Part shown: positions 35,662 through 49,329 of the stretch, piece by piece
Numbering within the stretch: position 1 is the first letter of the stretch
Layout of the letters: each line of letters opens with the position of its first letter
Origin: Acanthochromis polyacanthus
Taxonomy: Eukaryota; Chordata; Actinopteri; Pomacentridae
Direction of reading: 5' to 3'
Assembly (NCBI RefSeq): GCF_021347895.1
Contig: NC_067132.1
Coordinates: 14,190,995-14,254,994, forward strand
DNA: 64,000 nucleotides
The notes under the pieces: generated by a model
Databases searched by the model: none
What the model saw: the letters and a program-made list of their open reading frames with translations, nothing else
Told to the model about the DNA's origin: nothing
Made by a program: the position numbers and the translations under genes

Positions 35662-35854
35662 TGCACACACACTCAAAGCCCTGCAGTGAGGTTGTTAGCA
35701 GGTGTGTATAGTTTATGTTAGCATTAGCCGCGTTAGCCTAGCCACCGTGCCCCCAGTGAGTCGGTGTCTCAATAGAAGCCAGGGATTTCTCTTCATTTTA
35801 GGGCTGAAGGGAGGGCCTCGGTTGCACTCACACACACAGAGACACATTGGGGGG

Positions 35855-35970
35855 CCTGAGGGAGGGCCAGTAACTGAGCCACCAGCCAAGGGAGCTGGAC
35901 CAATTACATTGTTAGGATAAATGTAGCGCTGGCTATGCATGGATTGTGGTACTTAACAGCCGGCGCGAAA
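35855..35970. promoter_or_regulatory. candidate conserved non-coding element
   Basis: Non-repetitive and GC-balanced, with GGACCAATTACATTG, GGATAAATGTAGCGCTGG and CTATGCATGGATTGTGG motifs, next to CA arrays but distinct from them. Motif mix and complexity suggest an enhancer; unproven. Confidence 0.28.
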
Positions 35971-36109
35971 AAGAAAAACCCTCCCTTCTTCCCTTCTCCT
36001 CTCTCCCGATCGCCTGGGCGGTTTTAAATGGAGGGGAATTTGAAAACAGATTTATGGGTCAGTTAAAAATAGTAGGCAAAACTGATTCCCTAACCAATCG
36101 CCCCTCCTC

Positions 36110-36375
36110 CGTAACTCCCTCCTTCCATCCCTCCCTTGTATCACCGCCATCCTTCCATCCCCCCCAGTTTTTGTCTCCATTTCCCTCCCTTTGGTCTTTT
36201 ATAAAATGATATATCTCTTAAAAGGATGGAACAGTTCCCCCAGTGGAACGCTCAAACACAAATTGACAATCCAGGCCTTGTGGTTTAATAGGCACCCTGT
36301 ATCTCTCTCTCTCTCAAGCTTCCCCTCCCTTTCTTTCTTTCTATCTCTGTCTCCCTCCCGCCTTCCTCTCTCCTG
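36110..36375. repeat. pyrimidine-rich region
   Basis: Two CT-rich tracts (about 36110-36195 and 36300-36375) with little else. Confidence 0.6.
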
Positions 36376-36394
36376 TCTCTTATTCTCCTGACCA

Positions 36395-36510
36395 ACAAGG
36401 ACTTATTAAATGAAGCCTTAACTAAATCTGAGTTAATGAATTATTCTAACACCTACGATGTGATTATTGTAATTAATGGACCACCGACGTACCTACCTTC
36501 ACACCAGGTT
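36395..36510. promoter_or_regulatory. AT-rich block with TAAT motifs, possible enhancer
   Basis: GACTTATTAAATG, GAGTTAATGAATTATT and TGTAATTAATGGACC occur within about 90 bases. The density of homeodomain-like cores exceeds that of flanking CT-rich DNA. Inference only. Confidence 0.25.
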
Positions 36511-39500
36511 TCCTAAATGAACATCTTGCTCAGGCCTAATGTCTTTCTTTTTGACAAGGATTTAAAGCTTCCTCTGTCTGCCTTTCCTCCTCTTCAACTA
36601 ACAACCCCAAATGCATTGTGGGGGAGAAATATGTGTCTGACTTTCATTTCTCTTCTCTTAGTAGAGAGAAAAAAATTACCCATACTTATTTATATTATGG
36701 TTTCAGTAAAATCACGAGCACTTAAATTAGTGTTTAAAGGATTAGCATGATCTTAGTGGGTAGATTTGCATGTCATTGCTAGTTTCTGTTGGGATGGTGA
36801 CCTCACATAATTTGCTTTCCATTTTGTCAACAGGCTTAAGTCCGTATGATGGTATTGGGGAATGTTTGCATTTGGATGACAAGCATCATTTGGCAATCCA
36901 AAATGTTTGTTTTAGGGGCAAAGAGAATCCCTCCTCTGTAGCACTGCTATTTTGGATGTGTTTTGCTGCTTTTCCTTTAAAAAATCTTCACGAGGAGGGG
37001 GCTGTTTCACTAAAAATGTGTTTACCTCACCACACTGAGAGTTGTAAATGCAACGGTTAGCAGGTTTTCAGCAGCATGCATGGAGGTGCGAATCTTTCCT
37101 CCTCACCACACGCTAGCCTCCAGCGCCAACACACAGACATGCACACAGACTTTTTTTCTTTTTTTCACACACGTACACACTCTGCCTGCTTCTGCTTTCT
37201 GCTAATCCTGTGCACCAGCACAATCCACTTTAAGGGCTGTGCGACTGCAGCCGCGCCAAACAGGCCACAAGTTTGATTCCTTCTCCAAGACACACAGTTC
37301 CAGGCCATGTTTGAGATTCTGTTTCAGCAGCAGACACACAGACCAGCACTGTTCAAAGTTCTAGTAGTATAAAAGCAGATAATTTGACAAAAAAACAACC
37401 TTCCTGGTGTCGGCGCTAGTTCACGAACCTCGGCCAAGCCTTTCATCCTGAAGCCAATGTGTATGGGGCAAACATTCAGTGAGCTTTGATTTTCTACCCA
37501 TTTAAGAAGATTCGGTCATGCTTAATCCAGTTTCTCAGCCAAATTTCCCTCCGAGCTGGCAATTATGGCTGAATAAAGTGTATACTTTAAGTACTGCTGT
37601 TGTTGCTGTTGTTATAGACCCAGCATCATGTACTACCCCTCTTGTTGACCTGCAGCTAAATTGAAGAAGTGAGTAAATTCACCCAAACCAGATGTGAATG
37701 AAAGGCGAGTACCTCAGATACATTTATGTATCTCAGTAGTGGGAAAAAATCAGTCTAATATTGTCACAATGCTGCACATGTTTTAACCTACCATTTACTC
37801 CAAGCTATACTTTGATGTTAATTTCATAGTAATTGCTGATAATAACTGACCAGTTATTCATAGTTTAGTTAAAGTGTGGCACTTAAATCATTATTTAATT
37901 ATGTTAGCTTGTGTAATGCCTCAGTATCACATATTATCTCTTAAAATGTGTTTAAATTTTACATCTTCTGGTTGACATTGCTGTAGAAATGTAATCCGTT
38001 ATTGGTAATTGTATGTCCAAGAAATAACTGAGAGGTTGGAGATGCAATTTTGTGTGTGCAGAATATCTGATAGCCACCATCTCTGTCATCTGGCTGCATT
38101 ATCTATTTGTGCTTATCTCTGTAGGCAACTCCACTATCCTCTAAATTTTAAAAAAACATTGTAGATGTTGTTTACTTCATCTTTGAAACATTCACTGCAT
38201 TCCTAAATCCTCTATTCCTGCATAAACTGCATGGTTACCTCTCTTTTCTCAGGATGCTTTCTTGTGTTTCAACAGGTGCATGTTGAAGTCAGTATTTCTG
38301 AATTTAAATGTAACTATGTCAAGATACCCCTGCAAGCTGCATTATTTATCTATTTTATTCATATTTTAAAGTGCAGGCAATCTTGTTTCAGAGATTGATT
38401 GATTGATAGAAATGTGAGTAAATTAATTTTAGCTGCATCAGCTAAGGAAATTCTATAAATTTCAGCTTCTTTGTTTGCATAGTCTTTGTCACTGGTTGAA
38501 TTCTAATACATATGTGCTATGTTGCAAAATAGTGGAATTTTTTTTTTTTTGCATCTAAGCCCAAGGAGCATAATTTTCTTTTTTTCCATATTTTTTTGTC
38601 TTTTATATATCAGGTCTTCCAAACCAGAAGCGCACACTGCATCTCCCAGGTATGCTCATTGTGTAGAGATGTGAGGGGTACAGGGTTGACCCATGTGGAC
38701 CCTCGGCTGGTCTGTGTGCTCTGCGCCTGCAGCAAAAGGCAGCCCAGCACTGATGAGAATCCCTATAATTGGCCCAAACCTGCACACATGGCCTCAAGCT
38801 CCTCCACTCTACATTGCCAATGAGAGAGTGGAGGATACAGATGGAGAAAGTAAAGCAGAGAAAGAGAGCTGACCTGACTGGAGATGCGCTACACACCGGG
38901 GTCTGTGAAAAGATTTTGAGTTGGAGTTACCAAATTCTGAGTAATGGCTTGAAATTAAGCAGCTCCACTCACTGCAATAATGTTCTACTTTCTTATGCAG
39001 AGTCAATCAGAATTTGAAAACTCTCCCAAGAGGAATGAACATTATTTCTCTGGCTTTCTTTCAGTTTCATTTCTTCACCCAGTGTTTATTGTTCTTTCTG
39101 CGCCTCTGACATGTTCTCTCTCACACATGCTTCTCTTATGCTCTTATCCATCTAGATCCATACGTTGCTCCATCTCCTCATTTTCACTGTCGGTGCATAT
39201 GTGTGTATGTTTGTGTGTATGGTGCACCACTGCACGTGGGCCTGCTATCTCCTAGCCACACTTCTGGGGCTGGCAGTGGGACAGAACATCCTGAGGGCTC
39301 AAACTTTCCCCGGCTCCCCAACCCCTCCCTCCTCTCTCTGTTTCTCCGTCTGTTAGCCATCCAAGAATATGCCAGTCAGGTCCTGGGCAATCTGCATGCT
39401 GCCCTCCTGCCATCTTCCACCTCCTCTCTCATCCTCTCTCTTTCTCCTTCTCTTCTATACATCCATTCCCGCTTCCACTTTTCCCCTTTTTCTAACCCTC

Positions 39501-40742
39501 TCTTTGCATCTTTCTGTCCCACATTTTCTCCCCATATTCCCCGCCCTGCTCCTTCCCTCTCTGGCCTTTGGCAGCCACTGTAAACCCACTGCATGAAGTG
39601 GTGTCTGTTCGTAGCTCAGTACAGTATGTGTGGCGACGCCCCCTGGACATGTTGGCACGCTCGCTGACAGCTTGATTTGGACCCAGTGTAGCAGAGAGTA
39701 GCAGGCTACCATTAGAGACTGTAAATTTATAAATCAGGGCCATAATAAGGGGATTTTTGTGTTTATTTACATTATTTATTTTTGAGCTTTAGCTAATTTC
39801 ATGGCGAAAATGTGTCATGCAGTTATGTGTGTGGTTCTTCCACCTCCAGTTGTAACAAATCAATATTTTCAAATTTATAATATGTTTGGGTCTTGGCATT
39901 AAGTATTTTGTTTCTCTTTCTTCTCGCTGTGCATTATGGGGATTTCCATGCTTTCAGTTTTTGTATTACTTATAATGTTGGTGACTGCTGCAATACTACA
40001 TTTCAGTGCTACAATACTACACTGCTGCAATAGTTCTTCAAGATAAAATGTACTCGACTGCAAATGTATCCAGTTACAGTACAGTCAAGGAGACACAAAG
40101 CGTAATCCAATGGCACTGACTCGAAGAGAACAAAACTGCCATTTCTGATCAATATCTGATCTGTAAATACTATTACTGCTCCACTGAAGCCTGATGTGAC
40201 TGTATCTGATTTGTATCAGTTGCTATGGGAAACAACATAAAACAGCAGAGAATTAAGGTCATGACCCAAAATGCTGTTGTTCATGACTCCATTATCCAAT
40301 ACTACCTCAATTTTAGCCTCCTCTCTTCTTAAGTCTGTGTTTTAAACAGTTTGGTGCCTGCAAAAGCATTTTTTTTAGTTTAATGAAAATCCATAGGGCT
40401 TTATGTGTTGCATTATTATTATTGCAGAATCAGGAAAAGCTTGTATATCCTTATGAAATCTATGCCATTTTCAGTAATTTCACTGCTTTTACTTCTTAGT
40501 TCTATTCTTGCTCATTGTTAGCCAAAGGTACTTGATCATATTTGTTTGTTGTTGCTAGTTTTGTTTATCTCACAACAGTCTATGCTTTATGTGCAGATTT
40601 TTTAATGAGAATTTAAGCTAAGAAAATAAAATATAGATATAATATAGGAGAGATTATCTGGAATTTTATACAAATAAAATACAAATAAAATTCTACTTTG
40701 TCACACAGAGATATAACTAGAAATAAGAAAGACACTCAGAGC
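36511..40742. other. 4.2-kb non-coding stretch, no supported exon
   Basis: AT-rich DNA with a CT-rich tract near 39410-39560. A small acceptor/donor-bounded segment at about 38614-38653 was considered and rejected. No recognised transposon. Confidence 0.35.
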
Positions 40743-41152
40743 GCAGTACTCCGCCAAGGCTGTTCAGTTGTTGGATCATTTCTGATGGATGAAATCTTGA
40801 ATTAAAAAAATTACCTTGCGGTGAGCACAGGTGTGTGTTATGTGTGTGTACGTTGTGTACGGATGCCGAATCGTGACCTAAATATGTAGCAAGCGGTAGG
40901 AACTGATAGGACTCGGAAACACCCCCACAATTTAATCAGTTGTTCTTTGTATCATTTCCGACGGATAAGTCCCGATAAGTCTGCAGCGGTAGATTTGTAG
41001 TAGGATCTGAATCAAAATCTAACCTCTTGAGTCATTTCTGACCTTCCCTGAAAATTTCATCCGAATCCGTTAGTCCATTTTTTAATAATGTTGCGCACAG
41101 ACAAACAGACGGACAGACAGACAAACTCCACCGCATCCCTTGGCAGAGTAAT
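40743..41152 (+). mobile_element. second copy of the unnamed repeat family
   Basis: The termini AGTACTCCGCCAAGG (left) and CCTTGGCAGAGTAATT (right) form an imperfect inverted repeat of about 13 bases. The interior matches the reverse complement of 32149-32792, and a GACAGACA-rich stretch near the right end (41100-41127) is extra to it. No open frame. Probably a non-autonomous element; family name unknown to me. Confidence 0.7.
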
Positions 41153-42116
41153 TACTGATGCCTACTGTCTTAGAATAAGTTTTGATGTTTATTTTGATGC
41201 TCATTTAACCTGAGGCGAGGAGAAAGATATTACTGTGTAGATCTTTGATATGTCTTCACAGTGTGATGATGTCCAAGTACATGATAAGGATCACTGCAGA
41301 ACTCTGGTTCACCTGTTTGTTGTTATAAGTGTTCCACACCAGTGCAATGATGAGTTCAAGAGTAATCTGGACAAAACTAATGTGTGGGGAGACAAACATG
41401 GAGCTGTAGATGCAAATTGTAAGTAAATTCTAAAGAATTTTTATCAGCAACATGAAGCTAGCATCACTGGAAAGGTGAAGTCTCTCGTACTCTGTACCTT
41501 ACTGCAATGAATACATCATGAACAGTTCAACCGAGAAGAACGGATGAGAACTTTGACACAAAATACATTCATTAAACATTCTTGTAAGAAGGACAGACTG
41601 ATTTTCATATGCTAAAATTGCATTTACTTATATTTTCTCACTCTTACAAATATTTAAATTTCATAGCTTCATATTTGAGCACCAGCTTGCTCATTATTAC
41701 TAGATTGTGATTGTTTTAGCTATTTGTCCAAGCAATCCAAGGTTCATGCAGTGTATGTACACAAACTGCAGGCCATTGTCCAGGGGTGGGAGGAAAGAGT
41801 GAGATGCACCAATGGGCAAATGCCCTGTTGTCATTGAATGTTATTGATTGGCCGTGTAGTTCCAGTGTATAAGGATTCGCGTGAATTCACTGGAGGCCAC
41901 ATCTGCATGCAAACAAATGGGAGCAAACACAGCAGCTACTGTAGCAGGACCTCCTGCGAAAAAGGACTGATTAATGCAGACTCCTCCAGGGTTAAGGATG
42001 GAGGGATGGATGGATGCTAAAGAGGAGAGCCTGGCAGCTAACTCCGAATGCTACGGGGAGAGTGACGAGAGGGAGGGAGGAGAAGGAGAGAGAACATCCG
42101 GGGGCAGGCATGCAGG

Positions 42117-42121
<5 letters not shown>
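41153..42121. other. non-coding stretch, nothing recognised
   Basis: AT-rich and featureless until a short GGATGGATGGATG run at about 41997-42015. Confidence 0.35.

Positions 42122-42199
<78 letters not shown>
42122..42199. repeat. (CA)n microsatellite, ~78 bp
   Basis: Perfect AC repeats; reading frames through it give poly-HT/CV artefacts. Confidence 0.97.
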
Positions 42200-42205
<6 letters not shown>

Positions 42206-43391
42206 CGTGGGGAGGATTTTGACTCTTTAATCTTGCCCTGTGTTGCTTTGATAAGGAGAGAAATCCCTTCCTTGCAACGAAGATAGAGCTGTTCTCCTTT
42301 TGTCTTAAAGTTACGGGCATATTTATGCATGAGCTGTTTATTTGTGTCAGGCTTACAAATTAATTTTTCAGAGTCCTCCAAAAATAAAGTGTGTGCCCAA
42401 GTTTAATGTGACTTTGCAGAGTTTTCAGACAAAGCCGATGCCCATGTATTGATTAATTCTGACTATAAAGAGCAACTTCCTTGACTGCAGTAACTATTTA
42501 TGCACAAACCCACATACATTCACATTCCTCTGAGTCTTTCAATCAAGCCTTCAAGAGCAAGTGCATGCCAAACCAGCAACAGGTCACAGGAACTCAAGGG
42601 CACCACAGCTGTGACTGTTCCCCACTCTCATTTTCCTTCTAAAATTAAATATGCACATGCAAAAACTGGGGCAGAAACTTTGACAAAATGACTTCTAGCA
42701 TAAAGGAAACCTATTGAATACCAGCCTTATCTCAGCATCCCGTAGCCAAGTCCTTCTATTTCCAATTCTGCTTCACTAACCTCCTCCTTTATGTTATCAA
42801 AGTGTTTTTACTGTTGACCCATCAACATACAGCAATAGCTCTTCTTGGCAGGCTTTCATTAAAAACCCACAATATCAAAATTTCTCCTTTTTATAGCTCA
42901 CAAACACACACACACAGAGTTAGGTATACGCTTGCACAAATATTATGTAGCTGTCAGAGGTGCGGAGCTCTGTTTTGAAGCTGCTTCCAGGCTTTGAAGT
43001 CTCTGACCTTTTGGTTTGGCTTGTCACACGCTGACACAGAACCGGATTGTCAAGTTGCCACTGCCTACTGCCACATTCCATAGCGACGGCAACCGGGAAG
43101 CCATTTTTAAAAAATTATATCTGTGTCACCGCCGTCGACAGGCCTTCTCCATACAAAGTCGTGCACTGGAGCATGCCGTACACACTCTCGACTACATAAA
43201 CAAGCACAGATACCTGAGAACCAACTGATTGGGGAACATTTTCCATTCTCTAATCTTTGTAGCAAGACTTAAGCCCTAAATTGTGCCAAGTCGTGGCAAA
43301 AGAAGTGGCTTAAAATACACACAAGCAGTGCAGATAGCCAGTGTATGTATACATAAACAAAACACTGCTGCGTAAGTATGTACTTTTGTTC

Positions 43392-43392
<1 letters not shown>
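42200..43392. other. non-coding stretch with a small CpG-richer patch
   Basis: Mostly AT-rich. The part at 43075-43190 is GC-balanced, with several CpG (TAGCGACGGCAACCGG, CACCGCCGTCGAC), and may be conserved non-coding DNA. No exon is supported. Confidence 0.35.

Positions 43393-43484
<92 letters not shown>
43393..43484. repeat. (GT)n microsatellite, ~92 bp
   Basis: Perfect TG repeats. Confidence 0.97.
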
Positions 43485-43486
<2 letters not shown>

Positions 43487-43616
43487 GGAGACCTGCATAC
43501 ATCTGTTTATGAGTGTGTGCTGGCATTTTATGTCTCTCGGGACTGCTTTTTTTCTCTCCTTCTTCTAGACAGTTACTCATGCACTTAATTTATGGCACAC
43601 CTGCAGAGTGTGTGCA

Positions 43617-43618
<2 letters not shown>

Positions 43619-43690
<72 letters not shown>
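43619..43690. repeat. (GT)n microsatellite, ~70 bp
   Basis: TG repeats ending in GCGTGCGTTCG; second of a tight pair with 43393-43484. Confidence 0.97.
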
Positions 43691-43692
<2 letters not shown>

Positions 43693-44880
43693 CGTTCGTT
43701 CATGTCTGTGGTTCTAACTGTGTGGTAACTCTCAGGCTCACAGTGGAACTGTTGATGAAGGAATGCTGCTCCCTCTGACTCACCTGATGATTTGTCTCTT
43801 ACTTTGTGATCAGCGCAGCAGGCAGATCCCACACAATAGGAGGGTGATGAGCAACACACAACAACAGTGGTTTTGTAGTCCAGGGGTTGGGATTCAAAGA
43901 TGGAAATGGCTCCCTAAACACTCAGCGTGGAAAATATACATTTTAAGCTACTGTTAGCGAGGGTGCTGCCAGCGCTAACACAACATCGTTGCTTCTTGAG
44001 AAGTATGAATCCTGTCCCACGATACCGATAAGTTACTGCATGTGTGAAATGAGCAGTAGCTGATCAAACATACAAACATATGAGACAACACACCCACTCA
44101 TACTTAGCCACACACAGTCCTAAAAAAGAACTCAGCCCCTCATGAGACGCGCTGCAGAAAAGGCGTTAGATACACACTAAGCCAGTATAATCACATAATC
44201 AATGACTAAAAAGTTCAGTCCGCTGCCCTTTCTTAAGACAGGCACTGACAGACAGGCAATAGGAAAGGGCTGGGTGGGTGGTATTTAAAGTTCACATGTG
44301 TAAAAGCTTTGAGCGAGGCCTTGGATGGATGGACGCACTCATTTACATTTCTGCTTCTTTACACTCACGTCTGTCTCCTGAAGCACGGTCTATAGAGGAT
44401 CACTCCAGCACGCTGCCATCTTTCTATTTCTCTCACAGACACATACACACGCTTTGTCCTCTCAGATGTGTAAATACAAGCCATGCTTCCAGTAAAGCCT
44501 CGAGGCTTGCTAGAGTACACTCTAATTAGGAGAAATATGATTTAGAGGATGCATTTGTTAGAATGGTTACTGTTTCTTGGCTGAGATGAAGTAGACAGAT
44601 CTCCACAGGTCCTGTAGCATTCAGTGTGGATGGAAATCAACAGAAGAGCGCGATAATCTGAGAAAAATAACTTCATATCAAGCTTCTGGAGAGAGTTCAT
44701 AACAGATTTAAAGCCAAAAATGTGCTCTGTAATGAACACTATCATAGCTAATCATTACATGTCAGAAGATACTGTAAAATCACATTTGAAGTTCCAACAA
44801 TGACTCCTTTTATAAATATGATTCACATGATAATCAATCAGTTTGCGAGGTAAAATGACACCTCTATATTTCAGCAGTCA
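43691..44880. other. non-coding stretch, nothing recognised
   Basis: No repeat family, exon or regulatory cluster that I can support. Confidence 0.35.
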
Positions 44881-44884
44881 GTAA

Positions 44885-44955
44885 AAGTCAAGTCAAGTCA
44901 ATTTTATTTATATGATCGACATCAGCAATTACAAATTTGGCTCAAAGGGTTTTCT
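44885..44955. mobile_element. small fragment of a common fish repeat (TCAATTTTATTTATAT)
   Basis: AGTCAAGTCAAGTCAATTTT followed by ATTTATATGATCG and a decayed CAATTCACA-like segment resembles an interspersed repeat I recall from many teleost genomes. Too short to classify. Confidence 0.4.
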
Positions 44956-47690
44956 AGTCTGTTTCTGTCTAAGCTCAGCCATTTCTTGGTCACTGCGCTA
45001 AATATCTCTGTTTCTGTTCCCAAATGTGTTACCTATCGGTGAACATCTGCACAGATAAGTGGCTTAACTATACGGTTATAGGTGTTCACTGTAATTACCC
45101 AGCCTCTGTTAAAACAATGTGTAAGGTATAATGGTATAAGTATGATGGAATTCTTATAAAATTCCTTTGTGGGGAGTAAGAATGCCTGACATCACGAGTC
45201 ATGAGTTGAAGTCAGACTGTTGATTGTTGTTCTTAGTTAAATTAGTGTCGAGGAACTTTTTGTATTTATTTTATGGTGTCACCAGTCAAACTGTATTTAA
45301 TCAGTGTGTGATATATCATATACATGTGTGTGTATGTGTGTAAAAAACAACATTGCTTTTTATATTTTATGTAACAGGCTAGTTTTAGGTTGCAGTAGAT
45401 TACATGTTAAGAAAGAATTTTAAAGGTAAAAGTTTAGGGAAGGTTATCTATGTCACTGTCTGCTTGTCTTGTTATGTCTGCACAGTGTTTGCAGGATTTA
45501 AACCATATGTTTGTGATCAGCAACAACACATGGCACGAGCATGGGATCCTGGGAAAGAAAGGAGAGAGATGGGGCCCATACATCCTGAGCAGCCAAGAAA
45601 AAGGACAGAGACAACATGTTAGATGGCCTCTTTATTAGCAGGACTTGGACAGCAGGCTTATGTGTCCTTTTGGGCTCAGGTCAGCTCTTATTAAAGAAAT
45701 ACATTTTTCTCATTCCTACATTTGTCTTGGCAGAAATTTCCACTCCCCCTACTCGTCTCACGAGACAGTAGGAACATTAAAGTACCTGAAAGGGATCAGC
45801 GTTAAAAATGGCTATCGGGTGGTGACAGTCAGGAGTAGCGGCGGAGCTACTTACTCCCCGCAGCCATGTGATGGTGATGTGATCTAGTTTAAACAACAGC
45901 TGTTTGTGATTCCAGGGGAAATTAGGAGCAAGATTCCCCTTGAGATGACAGTGGCTCACTACTCCAGTTATCTAAATGAGGTGTCTCCACGTCTCAGACA
46001 CACTCACCTTGTAAAAACACACTACCTTCCGCTCCACAGTCTCTGATGTGTGATGCCGTTACATCACTGCTTCTCTCAGATTCTGTCTTTGTCTTTTACT
46101 CTCTCACGGTTCATAACACAAAGTGTCCAACTTGTTCTCTTTCTTGCTCCTTTGCTACTTTCCTCCTTTGTTTCCTTCAAGTCTGCCTTTAATCGGATCT
46201 CGTGTTCTCACAGTGTCCCCTCAGGTTTCATGAATATCACCTGTTGCTGTGCATGTGTGTGCTTGTGCGTACAAAGCCATCTTCCTGCCTGCCTCAGTGC
46301 TGTATTGAAATGATTAGTGAGCCATTTTTTATGATGCTTGCCTGCTTTCTGGGCCTGTGAATACTTGTACAGGACTTAGACCACGCTCCTCTCCATCCCC
46401 CAGCCTTACCCTGCAGCTATCCTTGCCTCGTCCCATAAAAATGATGCAATAGAACTGAATTAAAAAGGCTGACATAATCTGTAAATGTAGCAGGATTCTG
46501 CTCCCTATAAATTCCATTAAATTGCAAAAAAAAAAAAGAAAGAAAAAGTTTAATACAAGTCTTCTTTTTGTGACACATTTAACCCCTCGTGACTGTTTCT
46601 CTGGCAGGAGGCTTTGTGCTGCTTCAGCACTAGAATGTGGTAATTAAGTCATGAATACTGGGAATGAACAAAGTTATTGGCAAAATGTTCACATTTCTTA
46701 GATGACTGACATATCTTATGAAGGTAAACATCATCAATTATAGGAAAATTCATAAAACCTGCACATGTTGGCTCGTGATTGTGCAGTGTGGTGCTGCAAG
46801 ATACATGTTATATGATGTACTGTCTATAATATACTGCCTGTGACAATCAGGAACACTACTTAGTATTGCATGTTGTATAAATATCGTACTTTGATTCATT
46901 CGAAGCTACATCACCTTAGTAATTAACTTGGGATCATTGGTGGAAAAGCATTTATTGTCACAAAGACTAGTTGCACCAAATTGCACCTTAAAACCTATTA
47001 AAACATCACATTTTACATCAAAGCTCAACATATTTGCCATCCATAATTATTCAAAGACCACCTTTAAATTCTTATTGCTGCAGTGTGGGGAGAATCAAAA
47101 GCCATAGGAATTACATATGGATCTGTAAACTGTTTTTCATCTTGGCTCACTGGGTGTTTAGGGTAGCTGGAAACCACACTGGAAAAAAAAGAAAAAAGTT
47201 TGGATTCCAAATTTGACTGGCATTAACCTTTAAGTACTTCCACTGCTCCAACGCTTTTGGCTTCCCAGAATTCCAGCTATCCCATGAAACCCTACAGAGG
47301 TACCAGCCGCCCGCTCTCACCCTCACATGTCTTTTACCAGGTCGTATTGTTGCTGTTCTGTGTCAAGTTGTTGCACCAGCCAACACATGGGTGTGTTTAA
47401 TTAAAGTTATATAGCCACAATAAATGGAGGTGCCATTATGGATAAGGAACCTTTATGGGAGCCTAAAATATTAAGCAGCTTCTTTGAAGTATCAACCACA
47501 TTATGGCTATGAATAGTAAAAGTAGTGGGGTAAAATGCATTCAAATGATATTTACTTTTTTCCATAAAACACCTGGGTTTGATGTTAAACTTTATTGTCC
47601 TAGTAGAAGTATTAATTGGTTATTTTAAAAAGATTATATTGGCCAACTGAAGAGTTTTACAAACTGAAAAGCACATTGGCAGCACATGTA
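44956..47690. other. 2.7-kb non-coding stretch, nothing recognised
   Basis: AT-rich; an A-rich run occurs at about 46526-46548. Open frames are short and unsupported. Confidence 0.35.
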
Positions 47691-47699
47691 CGAGTCTTG

Positions 47700-47965
47700 A
47701 GGTATGGGAATGGGGCAAGGTGCAGCCCAGCCTGGAATACTTAAAGTTTGGTCACCTGAGCTTAAAGGAAGATGCTGTAAAACCCAAACTCTTTGTCTGG
47801 GTTGGACAGTGGCTTTGCTTTCACTTCCTTGTTGGAGGCCTGTGTCAAGAGCTTCAGTATTTCAGAATCTGTAACCCAAAAATGACTAATTTGTCATTCA
47901 AAATGTACCAGATATCACTTTATGCAGATGATGGCTTTATGTTAATTTATCAGTTAGATCGACAT
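47700..47965 (+). pseudogene. fossil of LINE reverse transcriptase (YADD motif)
   Basis: The frame at 47720-47983 contains ISLYADDGFMLIYQL at about 47913-47957. ISLYADD followed by hydrophobic residues is the catalytic core (the FADD/YADD box) of L1/Tx1-type non-LTR retrotransposon reverse transcriptases. Upstream residues WLCFHFLVGGLCQEL sit where such proteins have the CPLSPLLF-ALEPL segment. Only about 80 residues survive; flanks on either side show no more of the enzyme. An old, 5'- and 3'-eroded insertion is the simplest reading. Confidence 0.5.
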
Positions 47966-49325
47966 GTTTTTAAAAATAAATGAAAAAGCAGAATAAATAC
48001 ATTACTTGTTGTACACTAGAATAGAAATGGAAAGCCACACTAAAAGAATCCTATCCTCAAGATAGAAACAATGTGAGAAAGCAGCATCTGTACCAGCCTT
48101 TCACTGAGCTGTGATTCTTGCAGTCTTAGAGCTAAAGGCTTTGTTGTCAAGTTCTAGCCACAAAAATAACTTCTCACACCAGACTGCACATTGGCCACCA
48201 GTACTCCCACAAATATGCACTCATTCATCAAATCAATGCATTCCCCTCCCATTCACAGAGATCTCCTCCAGCAGAGAACAGCACAGCCCAGCACAGCAGC
48301 AAACTAGACATGTCTGTTGGAGACTTCACAATGGTTCAGCAAGCAAACATACTTCCCTTAAGGCCCTTGGGACAAACACAGCATCAAGCAGAGGGACTCC
48401 ATGAGTGGTTGCTGCTGTCTTTTTTTTTCTTCCTTGCGTGTGTGTTTCTCAATGTGTACTGTGTGTTATTTTCTGTTGCACCTGCATGCTTCCATATCAA
48501 TAGATGATGCCACATAGAAGTTGGAAGTTACACACTTTGCATGATCACTCATCACTGGTTGTTTGCTGAGCTTTAGGTGACATTAAAATATTTTCGCCTT
48601 CATTTGTTATCCGTCTCTCGACAATTCAGTGAATGTCAGTTATGTAATGCTCTGCAGCTAAGGCACATTGAAGGGAATGAAGCACTCTGCTAGTTTTGGA
48701 GCAGAGGCATCACCACAGGGTTGGCTAAATGAAGAGAATCTATCCTGAGGCAGCCTTGCATGTGTGAATGTGATTGTAGTTGTGAAAAATTAAAGAGATG
48801 GACTAGAACAGATGAGAGGATTTTTACATTTTTTGAAAAATTTTACTTTTTTCTAGCCTTTGCTGATCTGTCTTCACTTAAACTACCAACTCCTGTGGGC
48901 ATCAATTATCTCTTCTTGTTGATAACTAATCATTAATTATGTAATACACTGTAGCCGTAGCTTATAGAAGGGAAGTGAAGCAGACTTAACTTTGGGCAAT
49001 GATAGTCAGACATATTTTGCAATCAAATCCAAGTTAATTTAATGGGATATCATTTTGGCAAAGCAACAATGTTTTCGGTCCTGAATCTGAAAGTGCTCTT
49101 GCAGTGACACATACAGCTATCTATGGGTTGGCATGAATCACTGAGCAAGTGGGGTGGGGGGTCCACCCGGGTTGGCACAGCGCACTGGGCCTGTCAGAAA
49201 AAGCGGGAGGGGTGCACATTCTTCACCTCCCCCAGAATGGCACCTTCCAAAGCGGATCCCCTGTCTACCCATTCCCCAGGCCCCAGATAAGAAGCTCATC
49301 CGTCATCCACTGGGGCCGCATTAAA
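47966..49325. other. non-coding stretch, nothing recognised
   Basis: AT-rich with a T-rich run near 48420-48430. The open frame 48111-48404 has no supporting evidence. Confidence 0.35.
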
Positions 49326-49329
49326 TTTT

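Noticed and set aside
38614..38653. Possible 40-base plus-strand microexon between TATATCAG and GTATGC
   Set aside because: No neighbouring exon in phase was found, and single acceptor/donor pairs of this spacing are common by chance.
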